DNA of 64,000 nt from positions 1 to 64,000 of the forward strand of contig JACCTH010000055.1 of assembly GCA_013812505.1 (NCBI GenBank), written 5' to 3'. Of this stretch, positions 33,334 through 42,463 are shown piece by piece. The notes beneath the pieces are model-generated. The model was not told where the DNA came from. It did no database searches and was given only the letters and a program-made list of their open reading frames with translations. The first letter of the stretch is position 1; each line of letters opens with the position of its first letter. The position numbers and the translations under genes are program-made. Origin of the DNA: Acidimicrobiia bacterium. Lineage in GTDB: Bacteria > Actinomycetota > Acidimicrobiia > Spongiisociales > ZC4RG35.

Positions 33334-34478
33334 GCCACAAAGACGCCGCCCGTACTGCAATCGAAGGCCACCGCGACGCTCTCGTCGAGATCAGCCAATG
33401 GATGTACGAGAACCCCGAAGTTGCGTACGAGGAGCGCGAGAGCTCTGCCCGATTGGCGCAATTCTTGAGCGACAACGGTTTCCAGGTCGAGTTTCCCGCC
33501 TACGGGCTCGAGACGGCGTTCGTGGCGCGGGCAGGTAACAGCGGGCCCGAGGTTGTCATCTGCGCCGAGTACGACGCGCTCCCCGGCGTCGGCCACGCCT
33601 GCGGCCACAACATCATCGCCACCTCAGCTCTCGGCGCCGGCGTCGGGTTGCTAACGGCAGCAGACGAACTCGGCTTTCGAGTCGTCGTGCTGGGCACCCC
33701 GGCAGAGGAAAAGTTCGGCGGCAAGGTGGACTTGATCAACGCCGGCGCCTTCGCGGACGCGGCCTTCTCGATGATGGTTCATCCCTCCACCCACGATGTC
33801 GTCGATCCCAACATCATCTCGGTCGCTCATGTCGATGTGCTCTACCGCGGCAAGGACGCTCACGCCTCGGCATATCCGTGGCTCGGGGTCAATGCGCTTG
33901 ACGCATTCGTTCAGGCTTATGTCAACGTCGCGACTTTGCGTCAACAACTCGAGCCGACAGACAAGGTCCACGGGATCATCACCCACGGCGGCGAGGCCGC
34001 CAACATCATCCCCTCGTTCACTCGTTCGTCTTGGTACGTCCGTGCTCCGGAGCAGGGCCGGCTCGACATTCTGCTGCCGCGAGTACTCGCTTGTTTCGAA
34101 GCCGCGGCCACCGCCACCGGTTGCAAAGTTGAGTTTGATTACGTCGGCCACACCTATGAGGACATGCTCAGCAATGATCTCCTGGCGGACTACTTCGTGT
34201 CCAACTCGAAATCGCTTGGCCGCCACATGCTGCGCGGTTCGGACCTTCCACCCTCATCCTCGGGTTCAACCGACATGGGCAACGTGTCCAAGGTCGTGCC
34301 CTCGATTCATCCGATGTTGAGCATCGACTCGCTGCCGGCGGTGAATCACCAGCCCGAGTTCGCCGCCGCCACCGTCACCGAGGCGGGACACGCGGCAATG
34401 ATCGACGGCGCGGTGGCGATGGCCTGGACAGTGCTCGACGTCGCCGAAAACAACAGCTGGGACGACATCACGCTTTAG
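33330..34478 (+). CDS. M20-family amidohydrolase (AbgB/HipO-like)
   Basis: 382-residue zinc-dependent amidohydrolase of the M20D group. Metal-binding segments: CAEYDALPGVGHACGHN near residue 75-90, GTPAEEKFGGK, and MMVHPSTHD. A dimerisation domain lies between, starting GKDAHASAYPWLGVNALDAF. Family members hydrolyse N-acyl amino acids, p-aminobenzoyl-glutamate or indole conjugates; the substrate here is not determined. It is coupled to the DMT transporter and ends in a 4-bp convergent overlap with the beta-propeller gene. Confidence 0.9.
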   Translation: MSHKDAARTAIEGHRDALVEISQWMYENPEVAYEERESSARLAQFLSDNGFQVEFPAYGLETAFVARAGNSGPEVVICAEYDALPGVGHACGHNIIATSALGAGVGLLTAADELGFRVVVLGTPAEEKFGGKVDLINAGAFADAAFSMMVHPSTHDVVDPNIISVAHVDVLYRGKDAHASAYPWLGVNALDAFVQAYVNVATLRQQLEPTDKVHGIITHGGEAANIIPSFTRSSWYVRAPEQGRLDILLPRVLACFEAAATATGCKVEFDYVGHTYEDMLSNDLLADYFVSNSKSLGRHMLRGSDLPPSSSGSTDMGNVSKVVPSIHPMLSIDSLPAVNHQPEFAAATVTEAGHAAMIDGAVAMAWTVLDVAENNSWDDITL

Positions 34479-36004
34479 CCGATGGCGTAGAACTTGCCGT
34501 CGCGGACGCCGACGTAGATGCGGCCTTTCCAAACCGCAGGCGTCGACTCGATGCATGACTCGGAGAGCTTGAAGCTCCAGGACAGAACCGGTTGGCGAGG
34601 GTTAGCGAGTGAATAGGCCCGTACCTCGCCGGTGCAGGTGGCCACGAGGAGCTCGTCGCCGACGATCACCGGTGACGACCAGGAATGCCAACCGATCTCC
34701 TCGGACCAAGTCACCTCACCAGAGACGGCATCGACCGCAAGCAGATCACCCGGCTGGGTGGACGCGTAAACCATCCCGAAGCCGATCGCCGGAGTCGCCC
34801 ATAAGCCACCAACGTCATCGCCGCCCGGGACCTTGATTCCCCAGACATACGGGTCATCGACGCTGGGGTCCAGCTTGATCAGCTGGCCAAGTTCCCCGCT
34901 GCGAGTGTTCTTGCGCTCCTCCTCGACCGCCACATAGATCATTCCCTCGGCGTCAGAGACAAGGGTGGCATCGGTGTCATCGCCCACCCAGTAATCGAAT
35001 GCGACCGGGGCATTCCCATTGGCAACATCGGACACGTCAAAGCCGACCACCCGGCCGCCCGAGTTGGCCAGGTACGCGACCTGGTCATGGACCATCACGG
35101 AGCTTTCGATCGAGACGTTGCGTCCGACGTCGGCAAGCAGCTCGCTCGTCCAGGCGGGTGTTGAAAAAACGATCTCAGGAGCGACCGTAACCAAGCCGTC
35201 TCCGCCAAGAGCACGATTGAGCTTGACGGCGAAGAACCAACCGTTCTCGCCGCCCTCGTAGAGGATGTCATCGATGACCACCGGGTTCCCGTCCCAATCG
35301 TCATTCCAGATCCCATCGACCGCATCAGCGTCGAGGCTCCACAACTCGGTGGGACTTTCTCGATCGAGCGCGACTATGCGGAGCTTGTTGTCGCGCGATC
35401 CGAAATAGAGAAGCGGGAAACCATCGGGGTCAAGCGTTACCGAGCCTTTGATGATGTCGCCCGTGACGAAGTCGGGGCGCAACTCTTCGGCGGTGTCAGC
35501 GTCGAGGAAGTGGACCGCCTTGTCGTAGGCGCCGAAGATCACCTCGGTCTTGCCGTCGGGTCGCTCCCACACCACTGGCTGGCCGGTCCAGCCGCTGCCG
35601 CACCACTGGCTAGTGACGCCCGCCACCGACGATGAGCCACACAACAAGCCATCACCGGGGTAGCTCCAGGCGATGGACGGGTTAGCTGGGAGTGGCCCTT
35701 GCCCGTAGTAAGTGCGAGTGGGGTTGCCGCGGAACATGGTGAGGCCGTTGACCGAGCCCCACGGCTGACCGACCGTGAACCCTGGCACCGTGCCCGCCTG
35801 CCGAGGAGGGACGGTTGTCGTTGGAACGAGGGTGGTGGTGGCGGCCAGGGTCGTTGTCGGTCGACTGGTCGTCGTCGGCGGGAGTGTCGTCGAAGCGGCG
35901 GCTAGCGCGAGCGGCGGAAGGTCGGAAGCGGCGAAGTAGGCGGCCGCGCCGAGCGATCCTCCGAGGGCCAGGACGACGAGGACGACATTGCGACGGCGGT
36001 TCAA
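34475..36004 (-). CDS. Membrane-anchored PQQ-type beta-propeller protein
   Basis: About 509 residues. An N-terminal helix (NVVLVVLALGGSLGAAAYFA) anchors the protein, a Thr/Pro linker (TTLPPTTTSRPTTTLAATTT) spans the wall region, and the rest is a propeller of PQQ-like blades (LWSLDADAVDGIWNDDWDGNPVV, MVYASTQPGDLLAVDAVSGEVTW, IYVGVRDGKFYAIG). It probably forms a surface scaffold; no catalytic residues are visible. TTG 36004 overlaps the CapA stop and gives a compact N-terminus; ATG 36079 would overlap CapA by 79 bp. It is the last gene of the aapJQMP-capA operon. Confidence 0.82.
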   Translation of the reverse strand: MNRRRNVVLVVLALGGSLGAAAYFAASDLPPLALAAASTTLPPTTTSRPTTTLAATTTLVPTTTVPPRQAGTVPGFTVGQPWGSVNGLTMFRGNPTRTYYGQGPLPANPSIAWSYPGDGLLCGSSSVAGVTSQWCGSGWTGQPVVWERPDGKTEVIFGAYDKAVHFLDADTAEELRPDFVTGDIIKGSVTLDPDGFPLLYFGSRDNKLRIVALDRESPTELWSLDADAVDGIWNDDWDGNPVVIDDILYEGGENGWFFAVKLNRALGGDGLVTVAPEIVFSTPAWTSELLADVGRNVSIESSVMVHDQVAYLANSGGRVVGFDVSDVANGNAPVAFDYWVGDDTDATLVSDAEGMIYVAVEEERKNTRSGELGQLIKLDPSVDDPYVWGIKVPGGDDVGGLWATPAIGFGMVYASTQPGDLLAVDAVSGEVTWSEEIGWHSWSSPVIVGDELLVATCTGEVRAYSLANPRQPVLSWSFKLSESCIESTPAVWKGRIYVGVRDGKFYAIG

Positions 36005-37047
36005 AGGCCCACGTCGCAAGCCGGTTCGGCTGTCAGCACCGGATGGCCCGAGCTCTCGATTTCTGCTGGGACCAGGCAACCGTTGATGTCGCCGCCGGGC
36101 GAGATCACTACCCGGCCGACTGCCGATTCCGCCCCTTTGTCAGAAAGGCGTGGCCAGACGAAATTGCCGAGACCCCAGAAAACCGGCCGCTCGCCTACGA
36201 GCTCGAACGGCTGCAGCCGGTGAGCATGATGCCCAAACACCACGTCGGCGCCGGCCTCGATCATTGCTCGGGTTCGCTCGATGTCGTCGGGCCTCGGTTC
36301 AAGGTCAAGCTCCTTTCCCCAGTGAATTGCCACGACGATCCAATCTGCCCACTCTTCGGCCGCTATCACCGCCGCGATCATGGTTTCGAGGGTGTCGCCG
36401 TCGGCCATGCCAGGTTGTTCGTTGGTCGCGATCCAACCGTCATGGGGCCGAACCCCACCGAACCCAAGAACCGCCACTTTCCACCCCTCGATCTCGAAGC
36501 GTGCAAAGCCTGTCGCCTCGGTCGCATCGACCCCGGCACCGACCGGATCGAGGCCAGCCTCTAGGAGGCGTCGACGACCGTCGAGCATCGCCTCCTTGCC
36601 AAAATCCTGCGAGTGATTGTTGCCGAGGTTGGTGACGTCGACGCCGGCGGCCGCCATTTCTGGCATGCCCTCGGGGCATTGAAAGGTGAACGCCTTAGGT
36701 TCCGCTACTCCGAGAGCTGACGGCGAGCATTCGAGATTGATGACAGTGAGGTTGTCGTCGAGGAAGAGCCCGCCGAGCCCACTCCAGGCCCACTCGTAGC
36801 CTCGCTCGGCGAGGGCGGGGATGTAAGAGGGATCGAGGTTGACATCGCCGGCCCCTTGGATCACAAGCCATCCTTTCTCGGGCACGGTCGTGGTCGGTAC
36901 CGCCGTCGTCGTGGGTGCGATCGTGGTTGTTGTGGGCGCGCGGGTCGTCGTGGGCGGACTTGTGGTCGTGACCGCTCGCAGCTCGGCTCCGGGCCGCGAG
37001 CACGCGACAACAAGGACTCCCATGACGAGCGCCCAAGAGCGAGTCAA
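36001..37047 (-). CDS. CapA-family lipoprotein (metallophosphoesterase-like)
   Basis: 348 residues. The lipobox is in [16 protein letters not shown], followed by a repeated Thr linker ([22 protein letters not shown]). The catalytic region follows the CapA/PgsA pattern: [47 protein letters not shown] and [13 protein letters not shown], the metal-binding Asp, Asn and His residues of the calcineurin-like fold. Members are linked to poly-gamma-glutamate production, but no capBC synthase is present here. Its start overlaps the ATPase stop (ATGA), placing it in the glutamate-type transporter operon. Confidence 0.88.
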   Translation of the reverse strand: MTRSWALVMGVLVVACSRPGAELRAVTTTSPPTTTRAPTTTTIAPTTTAVPTTTVPEKGWLVIQGAGDVNLDPSYIPALAERGYEWAWSGLGGLFLDDNLTVINLECSPSALGVAEPKAFTFQCPEGMPEMAAAGVDVTNLGNNHSQDFGKEAMLDGRRRLLEAGLDPVGAGVDATEATGFARFEIEGWKVAVLGFGGVRPHDGWIATNEQPGMADGDTLETMIAAVIAAEEWADWIVVAIHWGKELDLEPRPDDIERTRAMIEAGADVVFGHHAHRLQPFELVGERPVFWGLGNFVWPRLSDKGAESAVGRVVISPGGDINGCLVPAEIESSGHPVLTAEPACDVGL

Positions 37048-37790
37048 AGGATTTGGGAGAGGAAGAGTTTGGTGCGTTCCTCCTCGGGGTTCGTGAAGAA
37101 GTGTTCGGGGGTGCCAACCTCGACGATTTGGCCATCAGCCATGAAAACCACGCGGTCGGCGACCGCCCGGGCAAAGCCCATCTCGTGAGTGACCACGATC
37201 ATTGTCATGCCAGTGGCAGCGAGCTCTTCCATCGTCTCGAGGACTTCTTTGATCATCTCGGGATCGAGGGCGGATGTGGGTTCGTCGAAGAGCATGATCT
37301 TGGGTTGCATGGCCAGCGATCGGGCGATCGCGACCCGCTGCTGCTGACCGCCCGAGAGCTGGCCAGGGAACTTGCGAGCCTGTTCGGGTATCCGGACCCG
37401 GGTCAGCATCTTCATCGCCAGCTTCTCGGATTCGTCCTTCCCCATCCGGCGCACCTGGCGCGGTGCCAGCGTGACGTTGTCGAGGACCGAGAGATGCGGG
37501 AAGAGATTGAATTGTTGAAACACCATCCCGGTCTCTTTGCGAACGTCCTGGATGTTGCGAACGTCGTCGGTGAGCTCGATCCCGTCGACGATGACTCGGC
37601 CGGCGTCGTGCTTCTCCAAACGGTTGATGCAGCGGATCAGCGTGCTCTTGCCCGATCCGGAGGGCCCAATGACCACCACCACTTCTGTCCGCCCGACGAC
37701 GAGGTCAATGTCCCGCAACGCCTGGAAGGATCCAAAGAACTTGTCGACCTTCTCCAACTGGATCATCGGTTGCGACTTGGGGTCGGTCAT
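37044..37790 (-). CDS. Polar amino-acid ABC transporter, ATP-binding protein (AapP/GlnQ)
   Basis: 248-residue ATPase. Walker [11 protein letters not shown]-loop [13 protein letters not shown], signature [17 protein letters not shown], Walker [15 protein letters not shown] and H-loop VVTHEMG are all intact; it is very close to GlnQ/AapP. ATG 37790 follows AGGAGAG; a reading from 37859 would run into the permease gene. Overlaps of 4 bp on each side couple it to the permease before it and CapA after it. Confidence 0.94.
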   Translation of the reverse strand: MTDPKSQPMIQLEKVDKFFGSFQALRDIDLVVGRTEVVVVIGPSGSGKSTLIRCINRLEKHDAGRVIVDGIELTDDVRNIQDVRKETGMVFQQFNLFPHLSVLDNVTLAPRQVRRMGKDESEKLAMKMLTRVRIPEQARKFPGQLSGGQQQRVAIARSLAMQPKIMLFDEPTSALDPEMIKEVLETMEELAATGMTMIVVTHEMGFARAVADRVVFMADGQIVEVGTPEHFFTNPEEERTKLFLSQIL

Positions 37791-38995
37791 CTCTCTCCTA
37801 TCCCGAGCCGTCGCTCGAGGCGGCGAGCCTCGCGCGACATCGTGTATGAGCCAGCCCAAAAGGCGAGGGCGACAAATGGCAAGGTGATCCGCGCGAGCCC
37901 GCGAGCGTTGAACTCCGGTTGCGACGTGGCGATGCTCGAGGTGTTGAGCATGTCACTGAGACCTACGGCCGCGACGAGCGTGGTGTCTTTGAAGAGGCTG
38001 ATGAACTGACCGACCATTGCCGGGATGGTGGCGCGTAAGGCCTGAGGGAGGACGATCAGACGGGTGGTCTTCCAGGTCGAGAGCCCGAGCGACGACGCGG
38101 CCTCAACCTGGCCTGTCGGCAGACTCTGCAGCCCACCCCGAATCACCTCGGCGATATAGGCGGCCTCGAAGATGGTGATGGCAACGAGGATCCGGGTAAC
38201 GCTCGAGGGATTGAGTTGGGACGGCAAGAAGAGCCGAAGCGCGAACACTCCCAGCAGCAACAACGTGATAAGTGGCACTCCTCGAAACAGCTCGATGTAA
38301 GCGACGGAAAAGGTGCGAACGATCGGGAGGGAGCTGCGCCGACCGAGCGCGAGAGACAGCCCAATCGGGAAAGCGAAGAGGATGCCGGCGACGGTGAGAA
38401 AGATGTTGAGCATGAATCCGCCCCATTTGTCCCAACCGAGGCCGGACGAGCTGAGCACCAAATAGGCGACAAACGGCAGAGCTACGACCAACGACCACGA
38501 CCATCTGCTGTAGGGAAGCCGGGCAAGCGCCCACGAAGACGCGACGAGGATCCCGATCGCACCGAGCACCAGGATCGTCGGGGTAACCGTCTCTGTGAGC
38601 AGAAGACACACTGCGATGAGAAGCGCCAGGGGCCAATACCGGCGGAAGCCGTTGACTAGTGAGCGAGGCCCGGGAGGCGCGGGCACCGGTAGACCGGCCT
38701 GGTGGGCGCGGAGACGGGCAGAGGCGTTGATCAATCCTCCGGCGACGCCCGCAGCCACGGCCAGGATTAAGACCGCCACCGCTACTCGCCAGAGTTCTGG
38801 GCGCGGGAAGCTGCCGACCATGAACAAGGCAAGGTTCCGGCGCAAAATCGTGAAATCGGCTGTCGCCAGGAATCGAATCAAGACAAATGCCACATAGCCA
38901 ATGGCAAGACCCAGCCCAATCGTGACCAGGGAGCTCCACACGCCACCGAACAGGTTCTTCTTCACCCACCGACGCCGCGGTGCAGCAATAGTCAT
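37787..38995 (-). CDS. Polar amino-acid ABC transporter permease (AapM type)
   Basis: 402-residue membrane permease. The long N-terminal extension with extra helices and the conserved C-terminal HisM/AapM core ([66 protein letters not shown]) are typical of general L-amino-acid transporters. The EAA loop reads [28 protein letters not shown] 38995 overlaps the AapQ stop (ATGA); the longer frame reaching 39685 is out-of-frame sequence of the upstream permease. Confidence 0.93.
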   Translation of the reverse strand: MTIAAPRRRWVKKNLFGGVWSSLVTIGLGLAIGYVAFVLIRFLATADFTILRRNLALFMVGSFPRPELWRVAVAVLILAVAAGVAGGLINASARLRAHQAGLPVPAPPGPRSLVNGFRRYWPLALLIAVCLLLTETVTPTILVLGAIGILVASSWALARLPYSRWSWSLVVALPFVAYLVLSSSGLGWDKWGGFMLNIFLTVAGILFAFPIGLSLALGRRSSLPIVRTFSVAYIELFRGVPLITLLLLGVFALRLFLPSQLNPSSVTRILVAITIFEAAYIAEVIRGGLQSLPTGQVEAASSLGLSTWKTTRLIVLPQALRATIPAMVGQFISLFKDTTLVAAVGLSDMLNTSSIATSQPEFNARGLARITLPFVALAFWAGSYTMSREARRLERRLGIGER

Positions 38996-40149
38996 CGGGT
39001 GACCACTCGCAACCGGCGGTTGAAGACGTTGATGATGAGAGAGATCACCAGGCTGAACATGAGATAGGCGGCCATGAGGGTGATGATCACCTGAGGCGCC
39101 GGTTGGCCGTTGCCGATCGCCTGGAAGGCGATCAGCGTTACCTCGGCAAACCCAACGACGATCGCCAGCGAGGTGTTCTTGACATAGTTGAGGTACTGGT
39201 TGATCATCGGCGGCAGGGCGACCCGCAGTGCCTGGGGAAGAACGACGAACCGAAGTCGTTGAAACCCCGACAAGGCAAGCGCGGAGGCAGCTTCGGTTTG
39301 ACCTTTGGGAACCGCCTGGATCGAGCCCCGAACAATCTCGGCGACATGCGACGAGGTGTAGAGGACCAGCGCCCCCATCACCGCGAAGAAGGCGCCGAGC
39401 CCGCGAAATCCGCCGTCCACAACGCGACCGGTGAGGACGGGCAACGTGATGGTGACCGGCCGCCCGATCACGAGATATGCGATCACCCCGACAACGGCCA
39501 CCAAGCCCAGGCTCCACGCCCAACGGTGGTGAGGCGCGCCGGTTTCCTGCTGGACGCGGGTGCGCCACCACCACACGAAGGCGCCGATCGCGAGCGCCAG
39601 CCCGACGGCCGAAATGAAGGCCGCGTAGCCCGCACCGGCACGAAAACCGGGTACGTGCGTCTCGAGGTTGCTGATGACGAACCACCCGAACGGCGTGGCC
39701 GGGCTGCGGGCCGGTGGCAGGCGCAAGATCACCCCTTGAAACGCGAACACGATCAGCAACAACGGCGGAAGATTCCGCAGGATCTCGACGTAGACCGTTG
39801 CGACCTTGGAGACCAGCCAGTTAGCGGAAAGACGGCCTACCCCAACGAGAACACCCAGGATCGTCAGCAACGGCAACCCAACCACGGTCAAGGCAAGGGT
39901 GTTCTTGACCCCGTTAATCAGGGCTGCCCGTACCGGAGCGCCCGGGCTGAGATCGGAACCCGCAATTCTGACGCCAAACGGTTGATCAAGGAACTCGAAG
40001 TCGGTGCGGATTCCCCGTGCTCGCAGGTTGTTGGTGACGTTGAAAAACAGCACATAAACCACCAGGCCAACGCCGACAAGGGCGATGATCTGGATCACCG
40101 CCCGCAGCACCTTGACATTGCGCCAGAAGGGCGGTCGAGCCGGGGTCAT
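38992..40149 (-). CDS. Polar amino-acid ABC transporter permease (AapQ type)
   Basis: 385-residue permease starting MTPARPPFWRNVKVLRAV. The conserved core comprises IEL-like TVYVEILRNLPPLLLIVFAFQG and the EAA loop GQTEAASALALSGFQRLRFVVLPQA, followed by ALPPMINQYLNYVKNTSLA. The extra central helices and long periplasmic segment (ETHVPGFRAGAGYAAFI) match AapQ. ATG 40149 is preferred to GTG 40185 because a 13-bp stem-loop at 40160-40191 lies between aapJ and this start and would otherwise be coding. Confidence 0.92.
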   Translation of the reverse strand: MTPARPPFWRNVKVLRAVIQIIALVGVGLVVYVLFFNVTNNLRARGIRTDFEFLDQPFGVRIAGSDLSPGAPVRAALINGVKNTLALTVVGLPLLTILGVLVGVGRLSANWLVSKVATVYVEILRNLPPLLLIVFAFQGVILRLPPARSPATPFGWFVISNLETHVPGFRAGAGYAAFISAVGLALAIGAFVWWWRTRVQQETGAPHHRWAWSLGLVAVVGVIAYLVIGRPVTITLPVLTGRVVDGGFRGLGAFFAVMGALVLYTSSHVAEIVRGSIQAVPKGQTEAASALALSGFQRLRFVVLPQALRVALPPMINQYLNYVKNTSLAIVVGFAEVTLIAFQAIGNGQPAPQVIITLMAAYLMFSLVISLIINVFNRRLRVVTR

Positions 40150-40159
40150 CAATGGTGGG

Positions 40160-40191
40160 AACGGAGTGCCGGTGGCCGCCGGCACTCCGTT
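40160..40191 (-). promoter_or_regulatory. Intercistronic hairpin between aapJ and aapQ
   Basis: Perfect 13-bp inverted repeat, AACGGAGTGCCGG (40160-40172) and CCGGCACTCCGTT (40179-40191), with a six-base loop. It starts a few bases after the aapJ stop. Such hairpins usually protect the binding-protein message and partly terminate before the permease genes. Equivalent hairpins follow the other two binding-protein genes in this window. Confidence 0.85.
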
Positions 40192-40197
40192 CGACGA

Positions 40198-41364
40198 TTA
40201 GCGGAAGGGTGGAGCGTAGATCAGGCCGCCTTCGGTCCAGAGGGCATTCAGCTCTCGCTCCAGGGCGAGCGGTGTGTCGGGACCGACGTTGCGATTGAAG
40301 ATCTCGCCATAGTTGCCAACCGCGGTGATCACATCGGCGGGCCACCCAGGTTCGAGCCCCAAACCGGCGTCGAAGATCGTCGTGCCCTCGTCGGACACGA
40401 TCTCGAGACCGAGCAGTCGTCGAATTTCGAGGTTTTCGGTGTCAGCAAAGGTGTCGACGTTGCCCGACTCGAGGCCGAGCTCCTCGGCGATGATGGTGAC
40501 GTTGACGACCCAGTCGATGATTTGTGCCCACTGGGAATCCCCGTCGCGCACCGCCGGCCCCAATGGCTCCTTGGAGAAGGTTTCCTCCATGATCACCAAT
40601 GCGTCCGGTCCTTCAGGGAAGGCCGAGCGCACTCCGGCGAGCTGGGACTTGTCCGAGGTCCACCCATCGCATTGTCCGGCGACGAACGCTTCCTGGAGCA
40701 CGTCGTTCTCGTCGAAAGTCAAGGGCTCGTAGGGGATGTCAACAAAGCGAGTTGCGAGGTTCAACTCTGTCGTTGTCCCCGACAGCACACAGATCGCAGT
40801 GTTGGCGAGGTCTTCCATCACTGTGAACCCCGAGTCGGCCCGAACCATCATGCCTTGGCCGTCATAGAAGGTCGTGCTGAGGAAGGTTGCCCCTTCACCT
40901 CCGTCCCGGCTCGCGGTGTAGGTGGTGTTGCGGATGAGGACGTCGATCTCGCCGGCCTGCAGGGCGGTGAAGCGCTGCTGGGCGGTCAGCGGCACGAACT
41001 CGACCGCTTCGGGATCGCCAAAGATCGCCGCTGCCACGGCGCGGCAGAAATCGATGTCAAAGCCCGAACGCGTTCCATCGGCTTCGAGGAAACCGAAGCC
41101 CGGCACCGCTTCGTTGATTCCGCATCGGACCGAGCCCCGCGCCTGGACCTCAGCCAGGAGGCCATCGCCCGGTTCGGTGGCGCCGGTGGTCGTGGTTTCG
41201 CCAGCCGGGGCTGTCGTTCCCCCGGTGTCGGCGGTGGTGGTGACGCCGCCATCCGCGGTTGTCGGCGTGCCGCCCACGGTTGTTGTTGTGTCTGCGGCTT
41301 GGGTACAGGCGGCCAGCAAAAACACTGCCGCCAGCGCTGCTATCAGTCTCAATTTCATTCTCAC
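40198..41364 (-). CDS. Polar amino-acid ABC transporter substrate-binding lipoprotein (AapJ type)
   Basis: 388 residues. Type II signal peptide with lipobox LLAAC (Cys20), then a long Thr/Gly linker (TTTTVGGTPTTADGG). The solute-binding domain has the AapJ pattern: VQARGSVRCGINEAVPGFGF, SGFDIDFCRAVAAAIFGDPEAVEFVPLTAQQRFTAL, and EVDVLIRNTTYTASRD-like sequence. AapJ proteins bind Glu, Asp, Gln and related amino acids. It is the first gene of aapJQMP-capA-propeller, divergent from an ECF sigma factor gene. Confidence 0.93.
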   Translation of the reverse strand: MRMKLRLIAALAAVFLLAACTQAADTTTTVGGTPTTADGGVTTTADTGGTTAPAGETTTTGATEPGDGLLAEVQARGSVRCGINEAVPGFGFLEADGTRSGFDIDFCRAVAAAIFGDPEAVEFVPLTAQQRFTALQAGEIDVLIRNTTYTASRDGGEGATFLSTTFYDGQGMMVRADSGFTVMEDLANTAICVLSGTTTELNLATRFVDIPYEPLTFDENDVLQEAFVAGQCDGWTSDKSQLAGVRSAFPEGPDALVIMEETFSKEPLGPAVRDGDSQWAQIIDWVVNVTIIAEELGLESGNVDTFADTENLEIRRLLGLEIVSDEGTTIFDAGLGLEPGWPADVITAVGNYGEIFNRNVGPDTPLALERELNALWTEGGLIYAPPFR

Positions 41365-41442
41365 TCCATTCCTGCGTAAAAACCCGCCAAGTCGATCGAT
41401 TTGGGGGGCACTGATCTACGCAAGACTGATTTTGGCAGGATC
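41365..41442. promoter_or_regulatory. aapJ/sigma-factor divergent control region with paired TACGCARGA motifs
   Basis: Holds a minus-strand TTTTTACGCAGGAATGG (complement of 41366-41382) 17 bases before aapJ, and a plus-strand TACGCAAGACTG at 41417-41428 facing the sigma-factor gene. The same motif pair occurs between the KAS III and acyltransferase genes at 57935-57987. No known operator was recognised. Confidence 0.45.
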
Positions 41443-42051
41443 ATGCATAGAACGTTTACAAGGTTGATGACCGATCCGGCCGATGCGGTTTTGTTGGAGG
41501 CGACGTCGCGAGGCGACGCCGATAGTTTCGCGTGCTTTTTTCGCCGCCACGTCGGGGCGATAACCCTTTACTCGGTGAGACGGTGTGCCCACCCCGAAGA
41601 TGTTGGTGACCTGGTCGCGGAAACGTTTCTCGTGGCCCTGAAAGCCGCCGGTCGCTACATCCCCGCGAATGAAACCGCACTGCCTTGGCTGTTCGGAATC
41701 GCCCGCCGTCTTTTGGCCAAGCAGCGACGCCGACGCGCCGGCGCCCTTCGATTGCTGGTCAAGAGCACCAACAGCCACCTCCTATTTACCGCTTCCGAGG
41801 ACGACGCGGTCGCCTCCGCCATCGATGCTGCTCGCCAGCGGCCGGCCCTCGAGGCGGCTTTGGCGCGACTGAGCGCCGGTGAACGAGAAGTGATCGAACT
41901 CGTGGCTTACGACGGGCTCAGTCCCACCGAGGTCGCCGAAGCTTTGAACTTGACGCCCAACGCGGCCCGCCTTCGTTTGAACCGCGCCCGCCATCACCTG
42001 CGCCAAATCCTCGAACCGAGCTTGGAGCCCGAGGTCCGTCATGCGTACTGA
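41443..42051 (+). CDS. ECF-family RNA polymerase sigma factor
   Basis: About 202 residues. Region 2 is ADSFACFFRRHVGAITLYSVRRC, AHPEDVGDLVAETFLVALKAAGRY and LPWLFGIARRLLAKQRRRR; region 4 is ALARLSAGEREVIELVAYDGLSPTEVAEALNLTPNAARLRLNRARHHLRQ, a clear helix-turn-helix. It belongs to the extracytoplasmic-function group. ATG 41443 or ATG 41467 (MTDPADAVLLEA) could be the start; the latter gives a typical ECF N-terminus. It overlaps the following membrane-protein gene by 11 bp, the usual sigma/anti-sigma arrangement. Confidence 0.92.
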   Translation: MHRTFTRLMTDPADAVLLEATSRGDADSFACFFRRHVGAITLYSVRRCAHPEDVGDLVAETFLVALKAAGRYIPANETALPWLFGIARRLLAKQRRRRAGALRLLVKSTNSHLLFTASEDDAVASAIDAARQRPALEAALARLSAGEREVIELVAYDGLSPTEVAEALNLTPNAARLRLNRARHHLRQILEPSLEPEVRHAY

Positions 42052-42463
42052 CACCCCCCGGTTTCGCCGGCCCCGGCCACCAAACCTCGACGCCTTCGTC
42101 GATCATTTGGAAGGCGAGATCCGCTCCGAGATGAAATGCAACCCTCCGCGCCGGCCCCACCAAGCTCGAAAGCTGGTCGATCGCTGGCGACGGCCGGTGT
42201 TTCGACCTGTCCTCCATGCCGGCGTGGTGGTGGTGCTGGTAGTAGTGGTGTTCACGGGCATGCGACCGCAGCCGGCCATCCTCTCGGAGGAAGCAGTGAC
42301 AACGAGCAATCGTGTGGCTTCCCGATTGATTGAAGAAGTCGAGGTTCCCGCGAACACACCGAGTTTCGATCCGTCCGACGCCTCGGAGCTTCCACCGCGG
42401 ATGGTCACGTTGGTGGCCTCGGCCCCAACGCTGACTCCCGAGTCCGGAATTCTGGAGTTTTAA
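42041..42463 (+). CDS. Single-span membrane protein, candidate anti-sigma factor
   Basis: 140 residues: a basic N-terminal cytoplasmic part (about 55 residues), one strong membrane helix (PVLHAGVVVVLVVVVFTG), and an external tail of about 65 residues. It overlaps the sigma-factor gene by 11 bp, so it probably controls that factor. No zinc-binding HxxxCxxC anti-sigma motif is visible, and it is not recognisably related to a named anti-sigma family. The call rests on position and topology. The stop overlaps the convergent dxs stop by 4 bp. Confidence 0.6.
   Translation: MRTDTPRFRRPRPPNLDAFVDHLEGEIRSEMKCNPPRRPHQARKLVDRWRRPVFRPVLHAGVVVVLVVVVFTGMRPQPAILSEEAVTTSNRVASRLIEEVEVPANTPSFDPSDASELPPRMVTLVASAPTLTPESGILEF

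Noticed and set aside
36690-36720. CGCCTTAGGTT inside capA resembles one arm of the palindromic repeat
   Set aside because: Only 11 bases match, there is no core or second arm, and it lies within coding sequence.
37787-39685. A 632-codon open frame covering the AapM gene and beyond
   Set aside because: The part upstream of 38995 is an out-of-frame translation of aapQ; the AapM protein starts at ATG 38995 with an ATGA overlap.
39103-41379. A very long plus-strand open frame (758 codons) opposite aapQ/aapJ
   Set aside because: It is an antisense shadow caused by high GC; both minus-strand genes have clear family motifs.
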